A stretch of DNA of 64,000 bases from Calliphora vicina (lineage: Eukaryota > Arthropoda > Insecta > Diptera > Calliphoridae). Under the pieces are notes generated by a model that saw only the letters and a list, made by a program, of their open reading frames with translations, was not told the DNA's origin and searched no databases. The stretch lies in NCBI RefSeq assembly GCF_958450345.1, contig NC_088784.1, positions 74,487,747 through 74,551,746 of the forward strand. Direction: 5' to 3'. The first letter of the stretch is position 1; each line of letters opens with the position of its first letter. Below, one piece after another: positions 11,677 to 23,433 of this stretch. A program made the position numbers and the translations under genes.

Positions 11677-13504
11677 CCCATTATCGGCCACTACCAGAAT
11701 CCGACGGAGCTTATTAAATTCCTTTTAAGGGCATTGTTTAAAGGCTCCAATTAAGAAAAAAAATTTAAAATGTTTTGCCCCAGGGTTGCCATTTCCCTAG
11801 TATGGCTTGGTCGAAAAATCGACCATTGGCCGAAAACGATATAATTTAAGAAATATAAATATTTGCAATTAATAAAAGAAACTCTTTAGTTTGAAGGAAA
11901 ATATTAAAGTAATGCGGTTTTATTTAAAATAATTATTATTTCTGAGTACGTGACATTTAAAAAGAATGTATGGTATTCATCAAAACATTTGATGTGTAGA
12001 TAAATATTGCACTTCTTACATATAAATAAAGTGTGCTTTTTGCATAGCTTACACCGACTATGTTATTCTACGCGCTTTTTGATACGGCATGTACTTTCTC
12101 ATTGATTCGAGGAATGTTCGTGGGATATTCCAAGTTCTCATTTTCAGACTCATTATCCTTTTCATATGTCAATAGTTTACTTGTGACTTCAGAATGAAAA
12201 TCAGTTTGCGATAATGGTTTGTTGTTTTGAAGTTTTTCTATTCTTTTATTACTTTCGGCTATGGAATTGTTATGGTTTTCTTCTACTTGCGAGAATATCC
12301 TTTGACATTGCCCAGTGGTTCAACTGTGGAGTTATTGTTATAACATTACTGTTGACTATCAACTAAAGGAACAAATTCTCTTCGCTACATTTCTTTAGAT
12401 TTTGTAACGGAACATTTTACATTCTGTTTTCACGTATAGTTCCAGTTGCATAAAATTTTCGCTCAAAAAGACACATAAGCTGATAAGAAGAACAAAAAAT
12501 TGTCAAAGGAAACAGAATGAAACTTCGGATCAGGTACGTTAGCAAGCATATTTAAAACTTTTTGGGAACCAGGACTTACTATAAGATGTGGCTGAACCAC
12601 TGTATAAAATACTATAAAATAAGTAGCCCTTTTCTGAACATAAGCACCACGACTTAAAGCCGAATCGAATTGGCTTTTATTTTATTAACATCTTACATGA
12701 GTGCAACAAAACGATCTGATATATCCAAATTAGTATTATCGGCAAGATGCAAATACCTGTTTCAACATTGATAATGCCATGTCGAATTGTGAAGACCAAA
12801 ATTGATCGATATGTGGTAAAGTATGATAACCAGACAAATATAAAATTCCAATGAACCGACGCAATTCTGTTGGTGTAAGGTTAGCAGTAGCATTATTTTC
12901 ACGCACATAGACATTTGTAAAAGCACCATTTCCGCAATAATGGAATTATCCAAATGTAGTGCATAAATATCAAAGGGAGATTTAGGTCCCACAAAACAAA
13001 ATGATATGCATTTATCACACAAAAATTATCCAAGGGTAAAAATAAAACATATGTTATGATTTTGAAGCATTTTAATATAATAAGAAAAGAAAATAATTAA
13101 ATTAATATGCACGACGCTATATGATGGGTTTCGGCCATTGGTCGAATTTTCGACCACCAAAAATTACGGCCTCTCAAAAGTAAGAGTTTTATCATTTTGA
13201 ATATGATTTCTTTCTTTTCTGATAATTTGGTATTTTGTCTTCACGGAAAAGTAATAAAAATAAATTACTTTTTTATTTTTTTAATTTTTTTAACATTTTA
13301 GAAAAATGACTAAAAATTGCATTTTTTGCTCCATCAAGAAAAAATTCTGGTTTTACTTAAAGACAAAAAATAAATATATCAAAGATGTTAAAAAAATATA
13401 AAACTTCATTTCTGTTAAAATATATTTAAAAAAATATGGTCAGCTTCTTAGATATTCACTTACAAAGTTGCTGGTCGAAAATTCGACCACCAGCCGAAAA
13501 TGGG
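11677..13504 (-). pseudogene. piggyBac-like transposon with degenerate transposase
   Basis: TTAA flanks the element on both sides (11673-11676, 13505-13508) and the ends match in part (CCCATTATCGGCCACTA versus CCCATTTTCGGCTGGTG). Minus-strand translation from about 12900 shows the DDE_Tnp_1_7 pattern: LTPTELRRFIGILYLSGYHT followed by LPHIDQFWSSQFDMALSM. Further on (about 12480-12400) come FYATGTIRENRM and, at about 12060-11960, a C-terminal Cys/His cluster CKLCKKHTLFICKKCNIYLH plus IKCFDEYH. This order (N-terminal core, TGTIREN motif, cysteine-rich tail) is that of piggyBac transposase. Stops and shifts abound, and much of the middle with the catalytic Asp residues is not readable. The palindrome GGTCGAAAATTCGACC, or a one- or two-base variant, recurs near both ends. 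Confidence 0.85.
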
Positions 13505-13582
13505 TTAAACCTACTTTTTCAATATTTTTTTTTCAGAATTTAAACCTTTAAAAAAATTTCGTGAATTAAATAATTTTTATGG

Positions 13583-13818
13583 TCAAATTTGGGACAATAC
13601 CAATCCACATGATATCCAAAAATCACTGTTTGATGTGGATTTTGTGCTGGCCAAGGCGAGCTCTATAGATCGATGACTACCGAATTCTTTTGGACTGAAT
13701 TGGATGATATGGACATCAACAAGATGTGGTCTCAACAGGACGGCGTTACGTGCCACACAGCTCATGCCACATTGAATATTCTGCACGAGCGATTTGAGGG
13801 CGTGGTCATCCCACGTGG
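13583..13818 (+). pseudogene. Mariner family 2 transposase, middle fragment
   Basis: Read in shifting frames, it gives QIWDNTNPHDIQKS and then FFWTELDDMDINKMWSQQDG plus VTCHTAHATLNILHERF. The second catalytic Asp sits in SQQDG. The WQQDGATCHTA-like stretch marks the D,D37D-type mariners of insects. The fragment is cut at 13818 by the CACAGTG-ended repeat. Confidence 0.75.
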
Positions 13819-14014
13819 CACAGTGGGGCAGAATTAATTTTTTTTGGAAATAAATCTGGCATTTCTAAACGGCTGATCCGATCGAGATAAAATTGAGCTT
13901 CAAAAGGTCAAAGAGAATCCCGCAATTCCTAAAAATTGGAGCGAAATCCCAAAAATGGTATTTTTAACAATTTTGTCCATAGGGTCCAAATTTCCTTCGG
14001 AAGTGGGAAAATAC
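13819..14014 (+). repeat. CACAGTG-ended repeat (family T1), 5' part
   Basis: It starts CACAGTGGGGCAGAATTAAT, followed by T8GG and AAATAAATC, exactly as at 62108. It continues with AATCCCGCAATTCCTAAAAA, shared with 58215. It is cut at 14014 by the solo LTR. The end looks like a recombination signal: heptamer CACAGTG, 22-bp spacer, nonamer AAATAAATC. Confidence 0.7.
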
Positions 14015-14591
14015 TGTTACGAAATTGTACTTGAATTCAAATATAACGATTTTAAGGGCTGATTTAAAAGTAGCAAAGTAATGCTTTCAAATAACAGTGC
14101 TGTAATAGCAAACTGTAATATATCTGTGGGCATTATTAAATAAAAGCTTTCAGTTGATTTGATCGTAAGTTGGCAACGCTGTATTCGAACTCGAATATTC
14201 AGTTAAAGAACATTGTAGAAAGTACACCACAGATGGCGTATGTATTAGTAATATCTAGAATATTCGAATTTTGACAGTTAAAGAACAATCTAGAGTGCAG
14301 ATGGCAGTGTTATAAATAGTGGCAGAGGTTGCAGTCGTGAGTCAGTTTATCAGAGACGCTTTTCGAATAAACATCAACTGAGTGCCTTAAAGTGTGTTGT
14401 GTAAATTCGTGTACATTATAAATTGTGTATAAAAAACATTGAGTGACTATTTAATTCTGTTGTTGTACATTTGAATAAATAAAGTGTTATTACCATTTTC
14501 AAACTACTAAACGGCTTTTATTTGCAATCAAAAGTATCCGGTTTATTTAAAGGAAATAAACCCCCCGTTTTAAAAAGGTTAAAACGTAACA
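14015..14591 (+). mobile_element. Solo LTR (577 bp)
   Basis: The ends are TGTTACG and CGTAACA. It is 85-95% similar by eye to the LTR at 30311-30882. Internal signals include a TATAAATAG box near 14309 followed by TTGCAGTCGTGAGTCAGT, and an AATAAATAAAG polyadenylation-like signal near 14474. No second LTR or internal region is nearby. Flanks are ATAC and ATAT, a 4-bp duplication with one change. TG...CA ends and 4-bp duplications suit a Ty3/gypsy-type element. Confidence 0.75.
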
Positions 14592-14595
14592 ATAT

Positions 14596-16185
14596 GATCT
14601 CTGATTTTCTGAGAATTCAGTGCGATATCTGCCGGACAAAACAAATTTTCAAGTATAGAAATAAGCATTCAAGTGCCTTGATTTTTGCTAAAACAATGTA
14701 GGAAATACTTTACTCCAACTGATCTCCTAACTATTTACATCCGACCCAAAATGGAATACAACTCTTATGTACGGGTCGGTGCTTCGAAGTTTATTATGGA
14801 GTTACTAGACCAAGTACAGAAGAGAGCGAACATGCATTTCGATGACAGTAAGATATCCTGCTCCATTGACTCACTGTTCAACTGTTCTATCGATACTACA
14901 ATGGAATGTGGTCTGCAGAAATTAGGGAACTTGCTCCCGAAACTCATAGTTTTTTTACACAATACACGTTCTTCGGCAAGGGCTAATTAATTCGTGATTG
15001 ATTGGACTGTAGGTCGCACAACGTATTACAGGGTAAATTTGTTCTTTAGTCGTACCGGCCGCAAGTCAATTAAGCTACCAGTTGAAGTCTTTCATGTCAC
15101 TTTCAATGTAGCAAAATTTAAATCCAAATTCTAATATCCCTCTATCCTCTCTCCCATTACCTATTTTCACAGTTCCAACACAATATATTGCATGATTAGG
15201 GGTCATCCCTTGAGCGTTGGTCCAAGAGCTTATTCCTTAAGTCGTTAGTGGTTAAGCCCAGACTGAAATATCGGCCATTAAAAGGGCGGCTAACTGGCTC
15301 AGTTATGACAAAATATCAGGCAGGGATATTCGAATATATATTGACAGTCAGGCCACAATAAAATCTTTAACACAACATCTAATTTAGTCCAGGAATGCCG
15401 GGCATCCTTTAACAGGATAGCGAGACATTCAATAGTCGTACACAATTGGGTACGTGGGCACGGAGATATTACGGGCAACTGTGTTGCTGATGATTTGGCG
15501 AAAAAAGCCGCCATGTTGCCTGACGGAGACATAGACTTCCTATGCGGGATTCCGTTATCCAAATGATTGCTACAAATTAGTAACTTTAACTACGAGTTCG
15601 CTCAGACTTGGACCAGAACGATATGGCCCCGACTAAACCATGGTCGGACAACATATCTCCTTTGCTTGACACGCTCACAAGTTAGTGATGCAGTGGCGGT
15701 TATAACCAGTCACTGCACTTTCGGCAAACATGCGAGGACACTTCGTTTGCCCTAAAAAAACTTCTGTAGAAGTTGTAAAAATGAAGAGGCTGATAGTCTA
15801 TTTTTCATCTTCTTTGTCATTGTCCGGCATTAGAAGAAATACGCTTAGGGTGTCAGGGTCATCGTTCTTTAAATTGTCTTTCTGAGCTTTCGGACATGGA
15901 GCATTAATGTCATTATCAGGAATAGAAACTGACTAATTTGGCCAGACTCGGGATTCTCCACAGAGAGATCCAATCTCCTCTCCTCTCTTTTTTCGGAACT
16001 TCTTCCTCTTCACTTTTCTAACTCTTCATTACACCTGACTGTTCCCTTATCTTTTCATTTCTATTTGGCGCTCTTTTTTATCTTTTTTTATTTTCAGGTA
16101 AAACAAAGGGACCTATGTTGACCCAAGTGAGCTGCTCTTCTTTCCTGTCTTCACTTTGCAGCTGCCTGCAAATCTAACCTAACTA
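14596..16185 (+). pseudogene. Non-LTR retrotransposon (RNase-H class), 3' 1.6 kb
   Basis: It begins inside the reverse-transcriptase C-terminal region (RIQCD near 14620). At 14685-14990 an open frame carries CRKYFTPTDLLTIYIRPKME and KFIMELLDQVQKRAN. At about 15370-15565 an RNase H end follows: VVHNWVRGHGDITGNCVADD then LAKKAAMLPDGDIDFLC. Next are a zinc-binding remnant (about 15760-15930), pyrimidine-rich sequence, the AGGTAAAACAAAGGGACC motif near 16096, and a CTAACCTAAC tail near 16176. The order RT, RNase H, Cys/His tail is that of I/R1-type elements. Frameshifts and stops are present. The solo LTR abuts its 5' edge. Confidence 0.8.
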
Positions 16186-17020
16186 GTGGTTAAGCCATTG
16201 GAAATAATATAGCATTAGCATAACAAAATAGTTTCATATATACAGAAGCTACAAGTTCCGAATTGTTTGTTCCAATTTCAAATTCTATATTAGTTTAAAA
16301 GTTCTATTCTAATTTATTTAAATCAAATTTAAAAATGTCGCTTCTTTTATTGGAAAACTCTGTCTATATTTTCAAATTAATATCATTATTATCTCATTTA
16401 AATATCACTTTTTTATTTTTACGTCTTTAATTTATACTTCTGTTTCATTATCATGGCCAATGGCTTTAATACTCCAAAAAGAATAAACACGTTTTGTATA
16501 TTTGTATATCCTTGTGTTATTGGAAAGCAACAGGACCTTCTGCACCAAGTATTTGGCCTTTCTTTTTATCTTCTTCATTGGGTTTTCTGTTGTAAGTATT
16601 CAATGAACCACAAACAAATAATTGTCTTCAATACCCCAAGACATCTATAATGATGGAAATAAATGAAATGAAATGTTTTTTTTTCATGTTTATTTGGTTG
16701 TTATCATTGTTGTTCTTGTTTCGGCTGCTGGTTTAATCAATAATCCAGCGGCTTTGTTTTCATATTTCTGCCAATGGGATTTATTATGGTATCAATTCCA
16801 TTTTAAACTAAATTAATAGATTTGTATACGAATGTGACCTTAGAATAGCGATTTAAATATTTATTTAATTGGAAATTTTTTGAAAAGAGAATCTTAAAGA
16901 AATTAAAATAAGAAAATAATGAATGTTTAATTAGAATTTATTAATAATATTTAAAATAAACCCCTTAACTGTCTCATTGAGAATACAATGTAAAACAAGT
17001 AAGAAAGTATAATAATCCAC
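16186..17020. other. No gene seen
   Basis: AT-rich, apparently unique sequence. No coding or element signature was recognised. Confidence 0.4.
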
Positions 17021-18315
17021 ACTATAGGAGCGATTCATTCATTATTCTATTGAAATTTCAATATTTTTTTTGTGAGTGATTTTCGGAAATGGGCCTTATA
17101 TAGGAAGTGGGCCTTATATTATGGACCGATAATCCTAAATTTGGCATAAATTCTAAGTATGAACCTTTTTCTTAATAGTATTTTTACAAATTTCAGAATA
17201 TTAAAACATGTAAGAATGTATGGTTGGCCAAGTCTGACCATATATTGAATGTATTGAAGGGGGAAAAGGCTGGATAAATTGGAAGGTTGTTAAAACTCTC
17301 TGTGCCGAAACAAAATCGCTTAGAAGCAACCCGCAACAAATTGAATTCCACACAAATAAAGAATAAATTGAATCTTCCACTGACTTCCAAACACGTTGCA
17401 CATATTGTACGAAACGATGAAAACATAAAATGGAAAAAGCCGTAATGTAAACAAATGCTGAAAAAGCACCATAAAGAAAATCGTCTAAAATTCACAAGAA
17501 AATATATGAAATGGTCAGATGAGTGGAAAAAAGTAATTTTCTCTGACGAAAAAAAAATTAAATTTAGACGGTCCTGACTCATACTCATGCTATTGGCACG
17601 ATTTGAGATCAAACGATGTTCGGATGTCAAAACGTAATTTTGGTGGTGGCAGTGTTATAGTTTGATCAGCGTTTTCTGCAGTTGGCAAGTCGAAAATGTG
17701 TTTTGTTCCGAAAAAAATTAATAGTGCGATTTATAACGAACTGTTGGAAGATGCTCTTCTCTCATTTATGGATGAAAAAATGTATGAAGATTGCATATTC
17801 CAACAAGATAATGCTGCAATCCATGTTTTTAAGCAATCGAAATCTTGGTTTAATGAACATAGCATTCCTCTGTTAAACTGGCCGGCTTCTAGTCCGGACT
17901 TAAACCCAGAATGAAAGTATAATGACTGTGACAGAGTTGAAACTAAAAATTAAACAAGTCTGGGAGGAAATTGATTCCGATCTGCTTAAAAAATTAGTGT
18001 AATCAATGCTAGGCCGTATTTTTGAAACAATCCATAACAAAGGATCATCCACACATTATTAATTATGCTACAGTGGCCCATAAATTAAAGTGCGTTTATA
18101 GGAAAATACCCTTAAAAATGGCTGTTAATCTCGAAATTTAAGTAAAAAAATAAATAAAGTACAAATGAATTTTTTTTGTAAACAATATTTTAAGTGAAGT
18201 TTTAACTAATTTAATAATCAAATTTGTAGCCCCCTAAATATGTTCTTGATTAATTTTTACAATTTTCTTAAAAAAAAGTAGTGTGCGTTTATAGGAATAT
18301 GCACCAGTGTATACG
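17020..18315 (+). pseudogene. Tc1-like (Tc3-type) transposon remnant
   Basis: Plus-strand frames give HHKENRLKFTRKYMKWSDEW, then KKVIFSDEKKFNLDGPDSYS (first Asp), RNFGGGSVIV, an open stretch at 17696-17914 with MYEDCIFQQDNAAIHVF (second Asp), and LNWPASSPDLNPE where the reading frame breaks near the expected Glu. The right side carries two copies of GTGCGTTTATAGGAA (near 18092 and 18282) and ends close to GGTGCATATT on the minus strand. A matching left terminal repeat was not found, and the left boundary at 17020 is approximate. The transposase is not functional. Confidence 0.8.
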
Positions 18316-18705
18316 TCATTGCAAAGGTCTTTGAAATATCTATCATTAGATATCCATATTGTCCATATTAATGACTTAGTAATCCAGATATAGGTCAAAA
18401 ATCGAGGTTGTGCTGGTTTATCTCAGTTATTTGTGGACCGATTTTCTCGATTTTAAATAGCAACCGAAAAATTCTGGTGATATTGATGTATAAATCGTGT
18501 ATGTAATCGTGTAATGAAAGTTGATTTCAACATACAGACGGACAGACAGACAGTCAGACAGACGGACATGGCTTAATCGACTCCGCTATCTATAAGGATC
18601 CAGAATATATATACTTTATAGGGTCGGAAAATTATATTGTGGAAATTACAAACGGAATGACAAACTTATAAATACCCTTCTCAAGAAGGTGAAGGGTATA
18701 AAAAG
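18316..18705 (-). repeat. Family S dispersed repeat (GTCY-microsatellite type)
   Basis: The minus strand reads from TTTGTCATTCCGTTTGTAAT through TATAAAGTATATATATTCTG, a GTCTGTC run, then AAAATCGGTCCACAAAT-like and ATATCTAATGATAGATATTT. Five other copies lie in the window. A TA tract and a GTCY microsatellite inside one repeat recall the mini-me-like dipteran repeats; this link is inference. Confidence 0.7.
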
Positions 18706-19715
18706 TAGCTTAATATTTGTTCATACGTACATATGTGCGTATACGTAATCTTGTCTTGTTGGTCTTGTCGATAAAACACTCATACGCAACCCTGAACATT
18801 CTTCAAAATACTTGATTTTAAAACGAGTTGATAGTTGGTTTGTGAGTAAAGTAACCTTAATCAACTTTTTGTAGTTTTTTTATGACTCTTGTTATTGCTG
18901 TAGATAGTTAGAATAGTAGTGAGAGTAAGTGGTAGAATGCTCTCAGTGGTAGTAAAAGTAGTGATACCAATGTTATTTTGCTCATTTTTTTATTGTTGTT
19001 TTAAGAAAATGCATGAGAAATAAACAAAAACAAATGACACACATAAAAACATACAACATAAACTCACATATTTAGAGCACTGTTGACACAAAGTAGATGA
19101 ACCATCTTAATGCATTTTTTTAACAACAAAATGTCTTTACACATACATACTTATTTTACTACTCATGCAAGAATAACAACAACAATAATATCAAAAGCAA
19201 CACATCATAAATTTATCGTAGGATTTTTTCTACATGTTATTGTTTTTATTTAACTTTTATTTTTGTTTTCGTTGGAAAGTATTGTCATTCGAATAATCGA
19301 GGAAAAAAATAATTTTTATTGGAATGAATAATTAATTTTTCAATGTAGAATAAAATATTATCCATCAATTGCCGAATAATCGAATAAATTTATTTTCAAG
19401 CTAAAATTTTTTAAAATATAATTTATATAAATAGAAAACAAAAACAATTTTTACAGAAACATTCGAGCGGACTCTAGAAATTTTGTTTAAAAAATTGTTT
19501 CTATTGTGTATGACTTAAAAATTTAGCATTTATTTTGAAAGATAGGGCCTTTTCGGAAATGCATCACCGCACTGCATTTTATGCGCATCCGTGATTAGTT
19601 TTGCGATGCTGAAGCAAATCAGTTGAGGCTGTTGCGCAGACAATGCATCAGCCATTTTTGTGATGCTTGTTTGATGTTTTTTTGCGCATCATCTGTATCT
19701 CTGTTGCTTTTTAGA
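18706..19715. other. No gene seen
   Basis: AT-rich. At about 19555-19700 there are several GATGC/GCGCATC words that may be a decayed inverted-repeat element, but no boundaries could be set. Confidence 0.35.
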
Positions 19716-19719
19716 ACTC

Positions 19720-20250
19720 AAGACGGATATTCGGTATCTCGGGAACTATTGGAGATATGGTTACGAAATTTCACATGGTTGGAGCTCAGGTGTTTTTGAG
19801 TTGATTTGCATTTGTGGCCCTTCAAAGTTGGTCACCTCGGGAGTCAAATTTTTTAAATAAATCTCCAAAAATCTTTTTATTATCCGAATGAGCTGAAATT
19901 TAAAATATAAATAGTCCTTAATATATCTTTTCAAGAGATATTTACACATGTAAGCATATTTTTTGTAGATCTTAAGGACTATTTATATTTTAAATTTCAG
20001 CTCATTCGGATCATAAATGGATTTTTGGCAATTTTTTTTATTAAAATGTGAGACCCAATATGGCTTGTAATTTTGCTAATTTAGCGTAAAGACTTTGGTG
20101 TCTTTGGTGAACCCCACTGAAATTTTCCGGAAAACATTTTCGCGGAATATTTCCTCAGATAACCTTTTTGAAAGGATTTTTTTGATTTTCTCGAAAAAGG
20201 GGTCAAATTGACACCTAAAGAGAGGAGCTAGAGGGTTAAGATCTTCCAAA
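19720..20250 (+). repeat. Family H repeat, partial copy
   Basis: It shares CGGTATCTCGGGAACTATTG with 5732, and the blocks TTTCAGCTCATTCGGATCAT and CTTTGGTGTCTTTGGTGA with 8060 and 9300. A second, inverted match to the same TTCAGCTCATTCGG block is seen at about 19880-19910, so the copy has an internal inversion or fold. It lacks the piggyBac-like insert at the site near 20085. Confidence 0.65.
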
Positions 20251-21732
20251 AAAATGGGAAACATGTTTTAAAAATTTAATCAATCGAAAGAAGAACACTA
20301 ACTATTTAATTTTACGTATATCAAACAAAAAACTAAAATTTTGTAAAATGAGCGAATTCACTTAATTGTCAATAAATTCAAAAAAAAAAATCAATAGATT
20401 TTTATAATCATTATCTCATTTTGTTCCTATTACATGTGGCTTTGAGATAAAGCAATAAATTTGAACCATTTCTAAGTTTTTGATTTTTAATGAATTTTTA
20501 AGTTAAATTTTGTGAAAATGAGCGAATTCACTTAATTGTGAATAAATTCGAAAACAATCAATCGATTTATATGGTCAATATCTCATTTTGTTCCCATTAA
20601 ATGTGGCTTTGCGATAAAGTCATAAATCTGTAAAATTTTTCCAGTTTTCGATTTTTCATGATTTTTTTAAAACAAAAAAATTTGCTATTTTCACGTAAAA
20701 AATATATTTTTTACTTCAATTTGTTATTATAACTCGGAAACTACTGAGCGGATTGAAACGCAATATATATATGAAAATTTGTACATGGTGAAAATATTTT
20801 AAAAATTCAGTCAGTCGAAAGAAGAACATTAACTACTCAATTTTATGTATTGTTGTATATCAAACAAAAAAAAAAAAAACAAAAATTTCGTGAAAATGAA
20901 TGAAATTGTGAGTAAATTTGAAAAGGATCAATCGATTTCTATGATCGCTATCTCAATTTGTTCCTATTATATGTGGCTTTGTCATACAGCAATAAATCTG
21001 AACCATTTATGCCGTTTTAGATTTTTCATGATTTTTTTAAAACAAAAAAATTTGCTATTTTCACGTAAAAAATATATTTTTTGCTTCAATTTGTTATTAT
21101 AACTCCGAAGCTACTGAGCCGTTTGAACAGCAATATATTATATGTGATAATTGATATATATAGCAGGTGGAAAATGTTATCAAAATTCAATCATTCAAAA
21201 GAAGAACATTAACTACTCAATTTTATGTATATCAAACAAAAAAACTAAAATTTTGTGAAAATGTGCGAATTCACTTAATTGTGAATAAATTCGAAAAGAA
21301 CATTTTTATGCTCTGTATGTCTTTTTGTTCCTATTACATGTGACTTTGCGATAAAGCAATAAATTTGAACAATCTTTGCCATCTTTGATTTTTACGTAAA
21401 AAATATATTTTTTGCTTTAATTTGTTATTATATCTCCGAAACTATTGAGCCGATAGAAACGCAATAATAAACTGATCAAAGGTTATGCAAATCTCTATTT
21501 TTCTAAGTTTATTTTAATAATATCGGACTAACCCTTTTTGAGTTATCATTAAATAAGTGAAGAAACATCTAAAAAAATTTATAATTTTTTTTTTACTTAA
21601 ATTTTTTTTTAAAAAATATCTATCCATAGAATTGAAAAATTTGGACCATATTTCTACTACTGGAACCACAATACATCAAAATTGTGTAGTGGTTTAAAAA
21701 GCCTTTAACATTTTTTCGATTTTGTTGCCCTG
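20251..21732 (+). mobile_element. Foldback-like element, arm copy 1
   Basis: The arm contains irregular tandem units with the landmark GAGCGAATTCACTTAATTGT (near 20350, 20520, 21265; a degenerate one near 20897), giving steps of about 170 or 370 bp. The unique outer end is GATTTTGTTGCCCTG at 21718-21732, identical to that of the full structure at 23434-25722. The opposite end is missing. Confidence 0.7.
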
Positions 21733-21845
21733 TTTTATAATTGATAAAAGCCTGTAAAATGAACAGGTCCATTGAGAGTATCATGTAAATTGAATCGCTT
21801 AATTGTTAAGATCTTGTAAATTGAGAATAGCATATAAAATTTTTA
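21733..21845 (+). repeat. ~30-bp minisatellite, block 1
   Basis: Degenerate units of the kind TTCATTGAGAATAGCATGTA then AAATTGAACSG. Blocks of the same minisatellite recur at 23225-23433, 25770-25960 and 27659-28120. Confidence 0.6.
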
Positions 21846-23224
21846 ACTACTTACCCTTCATACAAAATAACTATCAAAAATTAAATTAAAAACATCAAAA
21901 ACCAATTTTCTACACTTAAAACTTTTTCATTTTTATTCCACTTATTTCAATAGATTTTTTTTTTTATTTTTTTTGTTCCTAAATTAGTTTTATAACTTTT
22001 CATTTTATACTTAAATCACTAAAATTATGTAGACACGGTTTTGTTTTCTTATCAGCTTATTTCAAATATTTAAAAGAATCTGTGTAGGTTGTTTGTAAAA
22101 TTGTGTAGCAGATGTGAAAGTGAAAGTGTATATAAGTAGATAGGATGAATGAATGAAGGATGTTTATTAGTTTAAATAATTTCTTAATTAAAAACTTTAA
22201 ATTAAAATTAAACACAAATTAAGATTAGTGTTGCTTTTAGTTACATTTTCAGTTAAATATTTATAGATATAGTTTTTGTTTCTTAAATAAAGGAACATTA
22301 AACATAAATTATTTTAACTAATTTTATGTATGAGATTATATTGATATTTAATTATTCATGTGGAGTGACTTTAATTGTTAGTAAATCTTTGATAAATTCA
22401 ATTCACAAATCATTTGTAAAATCGATTTGTCTGCTGGAGTAATTCCACATTGTCAAATTGTTAGCTTTATCATATATTGGATTTTATATGTCTGCTATAA
22501 AACTAAAGAATTAAAATATTTCTCTCACATTAAATATTAAATTCTTTTCAATTGTTTCTTTTTAAAACATTCAAAATTCTTTTAAGATTAGTTTTATAAA
22601 TATGTTTTAATATTTCTGGTAATTTTTTTTGTTCAAATAATTCTATCACGGAAAGGTACACTTTTTTACGCTATCAAACTAACAACACATTTATTTATTA
22701 GGGATAGTCACAGTTCTAGCAATAAATGTTACAATTTTATTCATAAATGTGTAACTACTGTATAATAAAATTCCCTTAAAAAGAAAATAATTTTAATTTG
22801 TTTCAATTTTTTTAAAATTATATTTCAACTTTAAACTGTGATTACCCTTAATGTTTTTTATGTAAGTGTGAGTATGTATTTATGTGTATGTGTGTAAGTG
22901 TATTTTTTTTATAGTGAAATTGATTGTCAATTGTTAGGAAATAATAAAAGGAAATTTAATTTATTCAAATCAAAAATTTTCTTATAACTATTACTACATT
23001 TTAGATTTGCTTCTTAAAATTTATTTTCTTTGGTTTTTATTCTAAATCTATTTACATAAAAATGTTTAAACTACTCGTACATTAAATAATACATCAACAT
23101 TTATTATGTTCTTTTTCTTTATTATTATTATTATTTCGGTTTTAATTCCTTAAAATTGTGATTACTGCTGGAGTGATTAAAATAAATCAAAGATAATTTA
23201 AAGGATTTATTTTAAATTTATCAA
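21846..23224. other. No gene seen
   Basis: Very AT-rich, apparently intron-like or intergenic sequence with a GTGTATGTGTGTAAGTGTAT run near 22884. No coding signal. Confidence 0.4.
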
Positions 23225-23433
23225 TATTAAACTAGTTCATTGAGGAATACATATAAAATGAATCAGTTTATTGAGAATACAAGGAATGTGGAAGTGTTTT
23301 CTTAGAATAACATGTGAACTGAAACAATTTATTTAAGAATGGCAAAGAAAATTAAATAATTCTTAAATATTGTAAGCTAAAATGAACTAGTTCTTTAGGA
23401 ATAAAATGCAATAGAACAGGTTCATTGATAACA
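23225..23433 (+). repeat. ~30-bp minisatellite, block 2
   Basis: Units include TTCATTGAGGAATACATATA, TTTATTGAGAATACA and GTTCTTTAGGAATAAAATG. It ends directly at the left terminus of the Foldback-like element (23434). Confidence 0.6.
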
